Of a stretch of DNA of 49,787 bases, positions 36,928-46,285 are shown in pieces. Each line of letters opens with the position of its first letter. The stretch's first letter is position 1. Location: positions 1 through 49,787 of the forward strand of contig JAUIEP010000016.1 in NCBI GenBank assembly GCA_030428835.1, written 5' to 3'. The stretch is from Gammaproteobacteria bacterium (GTDB lineage: Bacteria; Pseudomonadota; Gammaproteobacteria; Pseudomonadales; Halieaceae). Under the pieces are notes generated by a model, which was not told the DNA's origin, searched no databases, and saw nothing but the letters and a program-made list of their open reading frames with translations. Both the position numbers and the translations under genes were made by a program.

Positions 36928-38769
36928 ATGCCACAACCCATTACCCTGAAAGATCCGCAGCTGGAAGCCCGCATCATCGGCGCCCGCACGGTGACCGCCG
37001 TTGTGCTGGTGCTGGCGGCGCTGGGCATCATCGCGTCGCGCTACCACACCCTGCAGATCGAGGAGTTCGAGGTTTACCGCACGCAGTCCGAGCGCAACCG
37101 CGTGCACCTGCAGCCGCTGCCGCCCAAGCGCGGCCTGATCTTCGATCGCAACGGCGTGCTGCTGGCGGACAATCGCCCGAGCTTCATCCTGTCGCTGGTG
37201 CCCGAGCGCATCGACAGGCTCGAGGATACCCTCGCGGAGATCGCGGCGTTGATCGAACTCTCCGACGCCGACCTGGAGCGCTTCACCAAGGAGCTGAAAC
37301 GCTCGCGCCCCTACCAGCCCGTGCCGCTGCGCTTCCGCCTTACCGAGGAGGAGCGGGCGCTGCTGGCGGTCAACCAGCACCGCATGCCCGGTCTTGTGGT
37401 GGACGCGCAGCTCCTGCGGCACTACCCGCACGGCGAGCTGTTTTCCCACGCCCTGGGTTACGTGGGCCGCATCAACGAGCAGGAGGAGGCGCTGCTCGAC
37501 GAGACCAATTATCGCGGCACTTTCCACATCGGCAAGGTGGGCGTGGAAAAGTACTACGAGGACATGCTGCACGGCACCGTCGGCTACCAGAACGAGGAGA
37601 ACAACGCGCACGGCCGCGTGTTGCGCGTGCTGGAACGGACACCGCCGACACCCGGTCGCGACCTCACACTGCACCTGGACTACGCGGTGCAGAAGGCGGC
37701 CTTCGACGCGCTGGGTGACAGGCGCGGCGCCGTGGTGGCGATGGACCCGCGCAGCGGCGGCATCCTCGCGATGGTGTCCACGCCGGGTTTCGATACCAAC
37801 CTGTTCGTCAACGGCATCAGTACGCAGGACTACAGCGCGCTGCGCGACTCCATCGATGTACCGCTGTTCAACCGCGCCGTGCAGGGCTCCTACCCGCCCG
37901 GTTCCACCATGAAGCCGTTTATCGGGCTCGCCGGTCTCGAGTCGGGGCTGGTCACGCCCGAGACCACGGTGCCCGACCCCGGTTGGTACCGGTTGCCGGG
38001 CGACTCGCGCAAGTACCGCGACTGGATTTTGCGCATACGCGGCACGGGCCATGCGCCGGAGGTGGACCTGAAGCTGGCCATCGCGGAGTCCTGCGACGTC
38101 TATTTTTACGATCTCGCCCGCCGCCTCACGATCGATCGCCTGCATGACTACCTCGCGCCGTTCGGCTTCGGCGCCCGCACGGATGTGGACACCACCACCG
38201 AGCGCTCCGGCGTGCTGCCCTCCACCCGCTGGAAGCGCGAGACCATGGCGCAGCCCTGGTATCCCGGCGAGACCATCAGCGCGGGCATCGGGCAGGGCTA
38301 CATGCTCGCGACGCCGCTACAGCTCGCCTCGGCGACGGCGACCCTCGCCAGTCGCGGCGAGCACCGCATTCCGCGTTTCCTGAAAGCGGTCGACGGCGCG
38401 CCTGTCGAGGCGCCGCTGTTGGAGCCGGTGACTGCCGCCCCCGAAAACTGGGACGCGATATTCGACGGCATGCGCGAGGTGGTGCACGGCAAGCGCGGCA
38501 CCGCCGAGTACCTCTCCGACGGCATCACCTACGAAATGGCCGGCAAAACCGGCACCGCGCAGGTTATCGGCATCGCCCAGGGCGAGGTGTACGACGAGGA
38601 GCAGGTCGACGAGCGGCATCGCCACCACGGGCTCTTCATAGCCTTCGCGCCGCTCGAGGCGCCCACGATCGCCGTCGCCATCATCGTGGAGAACGGCGGG
38701 GGAAGTTCCGCGGCGACGCCAATCGCGCGGGCGGTGATCGACACTTGGCTGGAGGGCGAGACCGGCTGA
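36928..38769 (+). CDS. mrdA: Penicillin-binding protein 2 (elongasome transpeptidase)
   Basis: A 613-residue inner-membrane class B PBP that cross-links peptidoglycan during side-wall growth with RodA. One N-terminal transmembrane segment (about 22-37) is followed by the pedestal domain (PPKRGLIFDRNGVLLADN) and the transpeptidase domain, with STMK (Ser326, Lys329), SCD (the S-x-D form) and KTGTAQ. Length is normal. It overlaps rodA by one base. Confidence 0.96.
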   Translation: MPQPITLKDPQLEARIIGARTVTAVVLVLAALGIIASRYHTLQIEEFEVYRTQSERNRVHLQPLPPKRGLIFDRNGVLLADNRPSFILSLVPERIDRLEDTLAEIAALIELSDADLERFTKELKRSRPYQPVPLRFRLTEEERALLAVNQHRMPGLVVDAQLLRHYPHGELFSHALGYVGRINEQEEALLDETNYRGTFHIGKVGVEKYYEDMLHGTVGYQNEENNAHGRVLRVLERTPPTPGRDLTLHLDYAVQKAAFDALGDRRGAVVAMDPRSGGILAMVSTPGFDTNLFVNGISTQDYSALRDSIDVPLFNRAVQGSYPPGSTMKPFIGLAGLESGLVTPETTVPDPGWYRLPGDSRKYRDWILRIRGTGHAPEVDLKLAIAESCDVYFYDLARRLTIDRLHDYLAPFGFGARTDVDTTTERSGVLPSTRWKRETMAQPWYPGETISAGIGQGYMLATPLQLASATATLASRGEHRIPRFLKAVDGAPVEAPLLEPVTAAPENWDAIFDGMREVVHGKRGTAEYLSDGITYEMAGKTGTAQVIGIAQGEVYDEEQVDERHRHHGLFIAFAPLEAPTIAVAIIVENGGGSSAATPIARAVIDTWLEGETG

Positions 38770-39911
38770 TGTCGGATTATGTCCGCCAGATGCCCCACCA
38801 CGGCTCGCGGGACATGGCGCAGCGGCCGACCGCCGCGATGCGCTTTCACATCGATGTGCCGCTGCTGCTCCTGTTACTCGCGCTCACCGGCTACGGACTC
38901 TTCGTACTGTACAGCGCCTCGGGCCAGAACATGGGCGCCGTCGTGCGCCAGGGTCGCTTCTTCGTGGTCGCCTATATCGTCATGCTCGTCGCCGCCCAGT
39001 TCAGCCCCGCGCGTTACGCGCGCTGGGCGCCGGCGCTCTACGTACTGGGCCTGGGCCTGCTGGTGGCGGTGCTGTTTGCCGGCGTCGGCGCCAAGGGTGC
39101 GCAGCGCTGGCTGGAAATCGGCGGCTTCCGCTTCCAGCCGGCGGAACTGATGAAGCTCGGCGTGCCGATGGCGGTGGCCTGGTTTCTCGCCGACCGTATT
39201 CTGCCGCCGCAATTCCTCTACGTACTCGGTGCCTTGCTGCTGCTCGGTCTGCCTTCGGCGCTCATCCTGCTGCAGCCCGACCTCGGCACCGCGCTCCTGA
39301 TCGGCAGCAGCGGCATTTTCGTCCTGTTTGTGGCGGGCATCGGCTGGCGCTATATCGTGGGCGCGGGCCTGCTGGCCATCGCCTCGGCGTGGCCCGCGTG
39401 GATATTCGTGCTCAAGGACTACCAGAAGCAGCGTATTCTCACGCTGCTCAACCCGGAAAGCGACAAACTCGGTGCGGGCTGGAACATCATCCAGTCGAAG
39501 ACGGCCATCGGTTCGGGGGGCTGGGACGGCAAGGGCTGGCTGCACGGGACCCAGTCGCAACTGGACTTCCTGCCCGAGAGCCACACGGACTTCATCATCG
39601 CCGTGTTGGCGGAGGAGTTCGGGTTGCGCGGCGTGCTCACGCTCATGGCGATCTACCTCTTGATCCTGCTGCGCGGATTCTGGATCGGCATGCGCGCGCA
39701 GACGAGCTTCGGGCGGATGATGGCGGGCAGTCTGACGCTGACGTTCTTCGTCTACATCTTTGTTAACATGGGCATGGTCGCCGGCCTGCTCCCCGTGGTG
39801 GGCGTGCCGCTGCCCCTGGTGAGTGCCGGCGGCACCTCGGTGGTCACCCTCATGCTCGGCTTCGGCATACTGATGGCGATCAGCACCGAGAAACGAATGG
39901 TGGTCTCGTGA
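38769..39911 (+). CDS. rodA: Peptidoglycan glycosyltransferase RodA
   Basis: A 380-residue SEDS-family inner-membrane protein with about ten transmembrane segments that polymerises lipid II with PBP2. Family blocks seen are LQPDLGTALLI, the large-loop LPESHTDFIIAVLAEEFG, and the C-terminal GLLPVVGVPLPLVSAGGTS. I chose the ATG at 38769, inside the mrdA stop. mltB starts just inside its end, depending on the start used. Confidence 0.96.
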   Translation: MSDYVRQMPHHGSRDMAQRPTAAMRFHIDVPLLLLLLALTGYGLFVLYSASGQNMGAVVRQGRFFVVAYIVMLVAAQFSPARYARWAPALYVLGLGLLVAVLFAGVGAKGAQRWLEIGGFRFQPAELMKLGVPMAVAWFLADRILPPQFLYVLGALLLLGLPSALILLQPDLGTALLIGSSGIFVLFVAGIGWRYIVGAGLLAIASAWPAWIFVLKDYQKQRILTLLNPESDKLGAGWNIIQSKTAIGSGGWDGKGWLHGTQSQLDFLPESHTDFIIAVLAEEFGLRGVLTLMAIYLLILLRGFWIGMRAQTSFGRMMAGSLTLTFFVYIFVNMGMVAGLLPVVGVPLPLVSAGGTSVVTLMLGFGILMAISTEKRMVVS

Positions 39912-39955
39912 GTCTAAAGCCCCGCTTCTTTTTATCCTGCAGTGAGTCTGTTGTT

Positions 39956-40948
39956 ATGTCCCTGTCCGCAAGATTGTGCCTTCTCCTGCTCAGCCTCAGC
40001 GCCGCGGTGTCAGCGGCGGAGAACTACAGCGAGCACCCCGCCGCCCTGGCCGTGATCGACGAACTGGTGACACAGGAGGGGTTCGATCGGGGGGAACTGA
40101 ACGCCGTATTCGCGCAGGCGCAGCGCAAGGACAAGATCCTGGAGGCTATCTCGCGCCCGGCGGAGAAAGTGAAACCCTGGTACGAGTACCGGGCGATTTT
40201 TCTCACCGAGCAGCGTGAGGAAGAGGGTCTGGCATTCTTCGAAAAGCATCGCGAGGCTTTCCTGCGGGCGGAAGCGGAGTTCGGCGTGCCCGCCGAGATC
40301 ATCCTCGCCATCATCGGCGTGGAGACCTACTACGGTCGCATCGCCGGCAGTTACCGCGTGCTCGACGCGCTTGCCACGCTCGCGTTCGACTACCCCCGGC
40401 GTTCACCGTTCTTCACCGGCGAGCTGAAGCACTACCTGATACTCATCCGCGACCAGGGATTCCAGCCCGAACAGATGATGGGCTCCTATGCGGGCGCCAT
40501 GGGCTACGGACAGTTTATGCCGTCCAGCTATCGCAGTTACGCCGTGGATTTCGACGGCGACGACGTGATCGATATCTGGAACAACCCGGTGGACGCTATC
40601 GGCAGCATCGCCAATTACTTCGTGCGCCACGGCTGGCGTACCGGTGAACCGGTCGTTTTCGCGGCCGATGCGGACGCCGCGGTGGCCGAGCAGAACTTCG
40701 TGCAGGGCCGCTCGGACCTCGAGCCCGTGCGCACCGTGGCCGAGTTCGCCGCCCTGGGCGTTACCGCGCGGCGCGAACTGCCGCCGGACGCGTTGGCGAC
40801 GGCCATGAAGTTCGAACTGCCGGAGGGTTACGAATACTGGCTGGGCCTGCACAACTTCTATGTGATCACCCGTTATAACCACAGCGCGATGTATGCCATG
40901 AGCGTATACCAGCTCAGCCAGCGCCTGGCGCAGCGCCTGGCGATATGA
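39956..40948 (+). CDS. mltB: Membrane-bound lytic murein transglycosylase B
   Basis: A 330-residue periplasmic enzyme that cleaves peptidoglycan to 1,6-anhydro ends. The catalytic Glu123 sits in IIGVETYYGR; YAGAMGYGQFMPSSYRSYAVDFDGDD is the family's second block. I chose the ATG at 39956 because it gives a clean signal peptide (MSLSARLCLLLLSLSAAVSA, then AEN). A GTG at 39908, overlapping rodA by 4 bases, would add 16 residues. It overlaps rlpA by 4 bases (ATGA). Confidence 0.94.
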   Translation: MSLSARLCLLLLSLSAAVSAAENYSEHPAALAVIDELVTQEGFDRGELNAVFAQAQRKDKILEAISRPAEKVKPWYEYRAIFLTEQREEEGLAFFEKHREAFLRAEAEFGVPAEIILAIIGVETYYGRIAGSYRVLDALATLAFDYPRRSPFFTGELKHYLILIRDQGFQPEQMMGSYAGAMGYGQFMPSSYRSYAVDFDGDDVIDIWNNPVDAIGSIANYFVRHGWRTGEPVVFAADADAAVAEQNFVQGRSDLEPVRTVAEFAALGVTARRELPPDALATAMKFELPEGYEYWLGLHNFYVITRYNHSAMYAMSVYQLSQRLAQRLAI

Positions 40949-41730
40949 TGCCGGCGCGCGCCGCCTTCCTGGTCGTCGCGCTGGCGCTGGCCGCCTGTAC
41001 GACGCCCGACTCCCGCTACGCGCTGCGTCACGACTCGGCACCGCTGCGGGCGATCAGCGCCGCCGACGTGGCCGACGCGGTGCCGCGCCCGGACCCCATT
41101 CTCGCCGCGGGCAACAGGAGCCCCTACACGGTAAACGGTGCGACGTACGAGATACTCGCCGACGCCAGCGGCTACCGCGAGCGCGGCATCGCGTCGTGGT
41201 ACGGTGCCAAGTTCGACGGGTTCGCGACGTCCAACGGCGAGATTTTTGACGTCTACAAGGCCAGTGCCGCGCACCGCACGCTCCCGATCCCCAGCTATGC
41301 GCGGGTCACCAACCTCCACAATAACCTGAGCGTCGTCGTGCGTATCAACGACCGCGGGCCGTTTCACGCGGATCGCCTGATCGACCTGTCTTACGGCGCG
41401 GCAGTGAAACTCGGTTTTGCAGAGGCGGGCACCGCTCCGGTAGAGGTCGCGGTCATCGATGTCGCCGGCATCGATGACCGGCGCAATGTCCCCCTGGGGG
41501 ACTATCGCTACCTGCAGATCGGTGCCTTCGGCCAGGAGCAGTCGGCGCGCAGGCTGCAGGGCGAGCTGGCCGCACTCACGGGCACGCCGGTGTTCGTGGC
41601 GCCGGTGCAGGCGGGCGGGACACTGCTGTATCGCGTGCGCCTGGGACCGGTCGACGACCCGGCGCACCTGCGTGCGCTGCAGGCACAATTGCACGCCAGC
41701 GGTTATGACCCGGGACAGCCGCTGCCCTGA
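40945..41730 (+). CDS. rlpA: RlpA-like septal lytic transglycosylase, lipoprotein
   Basis: A 261-residue outer-membrane lipoprotein (lipobox LAAC, Cys18) that acts on denuded septal glycan in Pseudomonas. The double-psi beta-barrel domain is seen at ERGIASWYGAKFDGFATSNGE and INDRGPFHADRLIDLS; the Asp of NDRGPF is the conserved catalytic-site residue. The last 75 residues form a SPOR domain (YRYLQIGAFGQEQSARRLQ) that targets division sites. Confidence 0.94.
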   Translation: MMPARAAFLVVALALAACTTPDSRYALRHDSAPLRAISAADVADAVPRPDPILAAGNRSPYTVNGATYEILADASGYRERGIASWYGAKFDGFATSNGEIFDVYKASAAHRTLPIPSYARVTNLHNNLSVVVRINDRGPFHADRLIDLSYGAAVKLGFAEAGTAPVEVAVIDVAGIDDRRNVPLGDYRYLQIGAFGQEQSARRLQGELAALTGTPVFVAPVQAGGTLLYRVRLGPVDDPAHLRALQAQLHASGYDPGQPLP

Positions 41731-41803
41731 GCGTTCTTTCGCTGCCGCATGCCATGCGTTACCATTTCTCGCTCCACACGCTGCACCCACGGTAACCCCG
41801 CCT

Positions 41804-42961
41804 ATGTTTCGACGCCTACTCCTCGCGCTAGCCGCTTCGGCCCTCTGTTTGCAGGCCCAGGCCATCGTGCCGTCGCCCCCCCAGGTCGCCGCCACCGCCT
41901 ACCTGTTGATCGACGCCCACAGCGGCGCGGTACTCGCGGAGAAGAACGCAGACCAGCCCGTGCCTCCGGCCAGTCTCACCAAGATGATGACCAGCTACAT
42001 CCTGGCCGGCGAGATCGCCGAGGGCAGGGTCCGTGAGACCGACATGGTGACTGTCAGCGAAAACGCCTGGTCGCAGAACCCGATCTTCCAGGGCTCCTCA
42101 CTGATGTGGATCGAGCCGGGCAAGGACGTGTCCCTCGCCGACCTGCAGCGCGGGATCATCATTTCTTCTGGCAACGATGCGACCGTGGCGGTCGCGGAAC
42201 ACATCGCCGGCAGCGAGGCGGTGTTCGTCGACATGATGAACACCGTGGCCCAGAAGCTCGGCATGGTCGATACCCACTACGTCAACTCGCACGGCTTGCC
42301 GGACCCCAACCACGTCACCACGGCGCGCGATCTCGCCACCCTGGCCAAGGCCATGATCGTGGACCATCCCGAGCAGTACGCCATCTACAAGGAGCGCGAG
42401 TTCACGTACAACGGCATACGCCAGTACAACCGCAACACGCTGCTGGCCGAGGATGCCACGGTTGACGGCCTGAAAACCGGGCACACGGAAGAGGCGGGAT
42501 ACTGCCTGGTGGCGTCGGCCGAGCGGCGCAACATGCGCCTGATATCCGTGGTGATGGGCACCGCCAGCAAGTCGGCGCGCAAGAGCGCCACCCGCGCGCT
42601 GCTCAATTACGGCTTTCGCTTCTTCGATACCGATACCGTCTTCGATGCGATGACCGAGCTCGACACTCCGCGCGTCTGGAAGGGCAAGCAGGACAACGTG
42701 GCAGTCGGGCTCATCGACGCCACCGTACTGACCCTGCCGCGGGGCAAGCACAAGAACGTGAAGACTGAACTCGAGATCGAGGATGAACTGGTCGCGCCGC
42801 TCGCCGTGGGCGACAAGGTGGGCACCGTAACCCTCACGCTGGACGGCGAGACCGTCTTCCATGCGCCCCTGGTAGCCCTCGTCCCGGTGGAGGAGGGCGG
42901 CCTCTTCTCCCGCCTCTGGGACATGGTGTTGATGTGGATAGCGGGCCTGTTCCGCGCCTAG
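41804..42961 (+). CDS. dacA: D-alanyl-D-alanine carboxypeptidase (PBP5/6 type)
   Basis: A 385-residue periplasmic enzyme that trims the terminal D-Ala of peptidoglycan stems. Signal peptide MFRRLLLALAASALCLQAQA, then the active-site motifs SLTK (57-60), SGN (122-124) and KTG (224-226). The C-terminal domain ends in an amphipathic anchor helix (SRLWDMVLMWIAGLFRA) for the inner membrane. Leader gap of 73 bases after rlpA. Confidence 0.96.
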   Translation: MFRRLLLALAASALCLQAQAIVPSPPQVAATAYLLIDAHSGAVLAEKNADQPVPPASLTKMMTSYILAGEIAEGRVRETDMVTVSENAWSQNPIFQGSSLMWIEPGKDVSLADLQRGIIISSGNDATVAVAEHIAGSEAVFVDMMNTVAQKLGMVDTHYVNSHGLPDPNHVTTARDLATLAKAMIVDHPEQYAIYKEREFTYNGIRQYNRNTLLAEDATVDGLKTGHTEEAGYCLVASAERRNMRLISVVMGTASKSARKSATRALLNYGFRFFDTDTVFDAMTELDTPRVWKGKQDNVAVGLIDATVLTLPRGKHKNVKTELEIEDELVAPLAVGDKVGTVTLTLDGETVFHAPLVALVPVEEGGLFSRLWDMVLMWIAGLFRA

Positions 42962-42968
42962 CCCGCCC

Positions 42969-43238
42969 ATGCAGGAGCAGGATCCCCCCAAGATAGAGTT
43001 CCCCTGCGATTACCCGATCAAGGTGCTCGGGCGTTCGACCGCGGTCTTCCGGACCGTGGTACTGGAAGTCTTCGAGCGGCACGCCCCCGGCTTCGACAGC
43101 GGCGCGGTTGTGGAGAAGGGCTCCAGCAAGGGCACGTTCACGTCCCTCACGGTGACGATCATCGCAACGGGCCCCGACCAGCTCGATGCCCTCCACAAGG
43201 ATCTCTTGGCGACCGGCCAGGTGCAGATGGTCATATGA
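42969..43238 (+). CDS. ybeD: YbeD family protein (DUF493)
   Basis: An 89-residue cytosolic protein with an ACT-like ferredoxin fold. The family start [16 protein letters not shown] and [28 protein letters not shown] match. In many genomes it stands between dacA and lipB, as here; its role is unclear, perhaps regulatory in lipoate metabolism. It overlaps lipB by 4 bases. Confidence 0.95.
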   Translation: MQEQDPPKIEFPCDYPIKVLGRSTAVFRTVVLEVFERHAPGFDSGAVVEKGSSKGTFTSLTVTIIATGPDQLDALHKDLLATGQVQMVI

Positions 43239-43858
43239 CCGGGCCCCCGGTGCTGCGCGAGCTCGGCCTTGCGGAATACGCGCCGACCCTGGACGCCATG
43301 CGCGCATTCACGGACTCGCGTGGGCCGGACACCCCCGACGAGCTCTGGCTGCTGCAACACGCGCGCGTCTTCACCCAGGGCCAGGCGGGTAAGGCCGAAC
43401 ACGTCCTCGCGCCCGGCGATATCCCCGTTGTCCAGGTGGACCGCGGGGGCCAGGTCACCTATCACGGCCCCGGCCAGTGGGTGTTGTACCTGCTCATCGA
43501 CCTGCGGCGGCGGCGCATGGGGGTGCGCGACCTGGTGGACGTTATCGAGCACGGCATTGTCGACCTGCTGGCCGTTCACGGTATCGCGGCCGCCGCGCAA
43601 AAAGGCGCGCCGGGCGTGTATGTCGACGGCGCCAAGATCGCCTCGCTGGGGCTGCGGGTGCGTCGCGGCTGCAGCTACCACGGACTGGCGCTGAATGTGG
43701 ACATGGACCTCGAACCCTTCAGTCGCATCAACCCCTGCGGGTACGAGGGCCTCGCGGTCACCTCCATGGCGCGGCTGCTCGCGGACAACCCGCCCGACAT
43801 GGGTGCCGTCGGAGCCGCCCTGGTCGACGCCATCACCGCGCGGCTTCCCGGCGGCTGA
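43235..43858 (+). CDS. lipB: Lipoyl(octanoyl) transferase
   Basis: A 207-residue enzyme that moves octanoyl from acyl carrier protein to lipoyl domains. The signature [17 protein letters not shown] is clear. Catalytic Lys134 lies in [10 protein letters not shown] and the acyl-accepting Cys168 in INPCGYEG. The expected partner lipA does not follow; the next genes are a two-component pair on the other strand. Confidence 0.96.
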   Translation: MTGPPVLRELGLAEYAPTLDAMRAFTDSRGPDTPDELWLLQHARVFTQGQAGKAEHVLAPGDIPVVQVDRGGQVTYHGPGQWVLYLLIDLRRRRMGVRDLVDVIEHGIVDLLAVHGIAAAAQKGAPGVYVDGAKIASLGLRVRRGCSYHGLALNVDMDLEPFSRINPCGYEGLAVTSMARLLADNPPDMGAVGAALVDAITARLPGG

Positions 43859-43870
43859 TGTGGGTTCGGG

Positions 43871-43922
43871 TCCCCCTGTGGGGATGAGTTTCCCCCTGTG
43901 GGTACGCGTTCTCCCCCTGTGG
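43871..43922. repeat. Three tandem units of TCCCCCTGTGG
   Basis: TCCCCCTGTGGG-like units start at 43871, 43891 and 43912, a period of 20-21 bases. The last runs directly into an 18-base palindrome. Each unit can form a tiny hairpin CCCC-TGT-GGGG. Confidence 0.75.
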
Positions 43923-43940
43923 GGTCGAATTCATTCGACC
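43923..43940. repeat. 18-base palindromic repeat, copy 3
   Basis: GGTCGAATTCATTCGACC, identical to copy 1 at 11432-11449. It lies between the ends of lipB and the minus-strand response regulator. Confidence 0.85.
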
Positions 43941-43962
43941 AGAGTTAACGCCGGCAAGAGAG

Positions 43963-44502
43963 CTACTTCCTGACCGGCCTTTTCTGCAGCTTGCGCTGCA
44001 GCGTACGCCGGTGCATCCCCAGCGCGCGGGCGGTGGCCGAGATATTGTTGTCGTTGTCCTTGAGTACTTTCTGGATATGCTCCCACTCCAGCCGGTCGAC
44101 CGAGATGGGGTCCGGCGGGATGGGTGTGTCGCCGGGCGCGGCTCCGCCGGCGAAGGCCTGCAGGATCTCCTCCACGGTCGCCGGTTTGCACAGGTAGTTG
44201 GTCGCACCGGCCTGCGTGGCGCTCACCGCGGTGGCGATGCTGGAGTAGCCGGTCAACACCACCAGCTTCGCTTCCGGTGCCAGCGCCAGCAGTTGCGGCA
44301 GGATCACCAGCCCGGAGGTGCCCGGCAGGTTCAGGTCGAGCAGTATGTGGGTCGGTGCGAACCGCGCGCACTCGGAGAGTGCCTGCGCGGCGTCCTGCGC
44401 CGCGAGAGTCGCGAAGCCGCGCCGCCCGAACCCCCGGGCCAGCACCTGGGTGAAGACCGGGTCATCGTCGACCAGCAGGATGCGTCCTGCCGCGTCGCTC
44501 AC
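43963..44502 (-). CDS. RegA/PrrA-type response regulator
   Basis: A 179-residue regulator. The receiver domain has acidic pocket VDDDP, phospho-acceptor Asp56 (HILLDLNLPG), Thr in VVLTGYSS and Lys in CKPATVEE. The C-terminus is a Fis-type HTH (NNISATARALGMHRRTLQRKLQKRPVRK), the hallmark of the RegA/PrrA/ActR group that controls redox-linked genes. The start is GTG at 44502, overlapping the kinase stop by 4 bases. Confidence 0.92.
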   Translation of the reverse strand: MSDAAGRILLVDDDPVFTQVLARGFGRRGFATLAAQDAAQALSECARFAPTHILLDLNLPGTSGLVILPQLLALAPEAKLVVLTGYSSIATAVSATQAGATNYLCKPATVEEILQAFAGGAAPGDTPIPPDPISVDRLEWEHIQKVLKDNDNNISATARALGMHRRTLQRKLQKRPVRK

Positions 44503-45779
44503 AGGACTACCCCGGCGCGCGGTAGCGCCAGCGTGGCGACGGCGCCCCCATCGGGGTGATTGCGCAGCCGCACGCTGCCGCCGGCGCGCTCCACCGCCGC
44601 CAGGCTGAGCATCAGCCCGATACCGAGACCGCCCCGGTTCGCGTGGAGGATGGGCTTGCCGAGTTGCTCGATCACCGCCATGGCGATACCGGGACCCCAG
44701 TCGCGCACGCAGAAGCGCACCTCGGACGCGTCCCACTCGACGTGCAGTGCGATCTTGTCCGAGCCGGTGTCCGCCGCGTTGTTGAGCAGGTTCTCCAGCG
44801 CCTGGCCGAGGGTGGGGTCCACCTCGATGTCGGGGCTGCTCGGGGGTGCGTGGAACTCGTACACGGTGCCGGGCCGACGCACGGACCAGTGACCGAGCGT
44901 CTCCTGGGCGAAGCGGGCCGCGTTCTCCCTGCGGGTCTCGCCGACCGAACCGAGCTCCGCCGTGTGCGACAGGCGTGCGAGCGTCGCCTTGCACCCGGCG
45001 AGCTGCGCGGCCAGCAGGTCGCAGTCCCTGCGCAGGTGGTCCGGCAGCGCCTCGTCCGCCTGCAGTTCCTCGACCAGTACGGACATGGTGGACAGCGGCG
45101 TCCCGAGTTCGTGCGCGGTGCCCGCCGCGAGCCCCGCTACCGCCATTATCTGGTCATTGCGCAGCCGGTCTTCCCGCTGCCTGGCGGTGCGCTCCTCCTG
45201 GTGTCGCAGCGCCCTGGCCATGCGCACCACGAAATAGGTGATGAGCCCGGCGCTGAAGAGGAAGTTGAACCACATGCCGAACACATGCACGCTGGCGCCG
45301 TTGCCGTGGTCCATACCCGTGTGCGGGGTAAACAGCGGGAACGGCACGTAGCGGTAGAGCAACAGGCTGTAGGCGAGGACCGAGGCGCCGGCCACCAGCC
45401 AGGTGTGGCGCCAGGGCAGCACCGCCGCGGACACCACCAGCGGCACGAGGTAGTAGGAGACGAACGGGTTATTGGCGCCGCCGGTGAAGTACATGAGCAC
45501 GGTCCAGCCCACCACATCCAACAGCAGTTGCGCGAGGAATTCCCCGTCGGCCACCGGCCAGGGCCGCGTCGTGCGCCACAGGCCCAGGCAGGTGATTGCA
45601 CCCAGCAGGCCGAGCCCGAGCGTGACCTCCTTCAGGCTGGCGTCCCCGGCGCCCGAATACGCCACCCAGCCGAGCACACCGGCCTGTCCGATGAGCGCGA
45701 TACTGCGGATGATCAGGAGGTTGCGCAGGTTGTCCGTGGAGGGGCTGTAACGCCCCGCTGTTGCGGTCGGGTTGCTCAT
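44499..45779 (-). CDS. RegB/PrrB-type redox sensor histidine kinase
   Basis: A 426-residue inner-membrane kinase with about six transmembrane segments (to residue 187). GGANNPF (100-106) is the quinone-binding loop known from RegB. The H-box AGTAHELGTPLSTM gives His223. Cys263 in LAGCKATL matches the redox-active cysteine position of RegB. The ATPase part has LENLLNNAAD, DWGPGI and GGLGIGL. It is translationally coupled to the regulator. It should sense quinone pool and redox state. Confidence 0.92.
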   Translation of the reverse strand: MSNPTATAGRYSPSTDNLRNLLIIRSIALIGQAGVLGWVAYSGAGDASLKEVTLGLGLLGAITCLGLWRTTRPWPVADGEFLAQLLLDVVGWTVLMYFTGGANNPFVSYYLVPLVVSAAVLPWRHTWLVAGASVLAYSLLLYRYVPFPLFTPHTGMDHGNGASVHVFGMWFNFLFSAGLITYFVVRMARALRHQEERTARQREDRLRNDQIMAVAGLAAGTAHELGTPLSTMSVLVEELQADEALPDHLRRDCDLLAAQLAGCKATLARLSHTAELGSVGETRRENAARFAQETLGHWSVRRPGTVYEFHAPPSSPDIEVDPTLGQALENLLNNAADTGSDKIALHVEWDASEVRFCVRDWGPGIAMAVIEQLGKPILHANRGGLGIGLMLSLAAVERAGGSVRLRNHPDGGAVATLALPRAGVVL

Positions 45780-45898
45780 TGCGAGGGCATTATATCCCGC
45801 CGTCGCCGCGGGGTTGGCACGTTCGTCGATCCGTCATAAAGCCCGGCTAGAATGTTGCAAAAAATTGTCGGCGCGATGACGTTTTCGAGGACCTTGAT

Positions 45899-46276
45899 GT
45901 GAAACCGAGTACGACGGGAGTCAACCATATCGTTCATGCCACGCGCTATTCATGGTTGGGATTCAGGGCCGCCTGGCGGCACGAGTCGGCCTTCCGGCAG
46001 GAGCTGGCGCTGTTCCTCATCGGTATTCCGGTAGCCGCGCTGGTAGCGGCCACGCCCGTGGAGTTCCTGCTTTTGACGCTCCCGCTGTGCCTGCTGTTGC
46101 TCACGGAGTTGCTGAACAGCGCCATTGAGACGGTGGTCGACCGCATTTCCCAGAGTCACGACGAACTGTCGGGCCGGGCCAAGGACATGGGTTCCGCGGC
46201 CGTGTTCACGGCGCTGTGCATTCTCGGCCTGGCGTGGCTGACAATCCTCAGTGCGAAGTTATGGCAGTGGTCCTGA
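45899..46276 (+). CDS. dgkA: Diacylglycerol kinase
   Basis: A 125-residue inner-membrane enzyme that phosphorylates diacylglycerol to phosphatidate. It has three transmembrane segments and the conserved active-site stretch ELLNSAIETVVDRI, followed by RAKDMGSAAV. GTG start at 45899. A TAGAAT element at 45848-45853 may be its -10. It diverges from the redox kinase and converges with the PhoX-like gene. Confidence 0.95.
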   Translation: MKPSTTGVNHIVHATRYSWLGFRAAWRHESAFRQELALFLIGIPVAALVAATPVEFLLLTLPLCLLLLTELLNSAIETVVDRISQSHDELSGRAKDMGSAAVFTALCILGLAWLTILSAKLWQWS

Positions 46277-46285
46277 CGTGCACGC

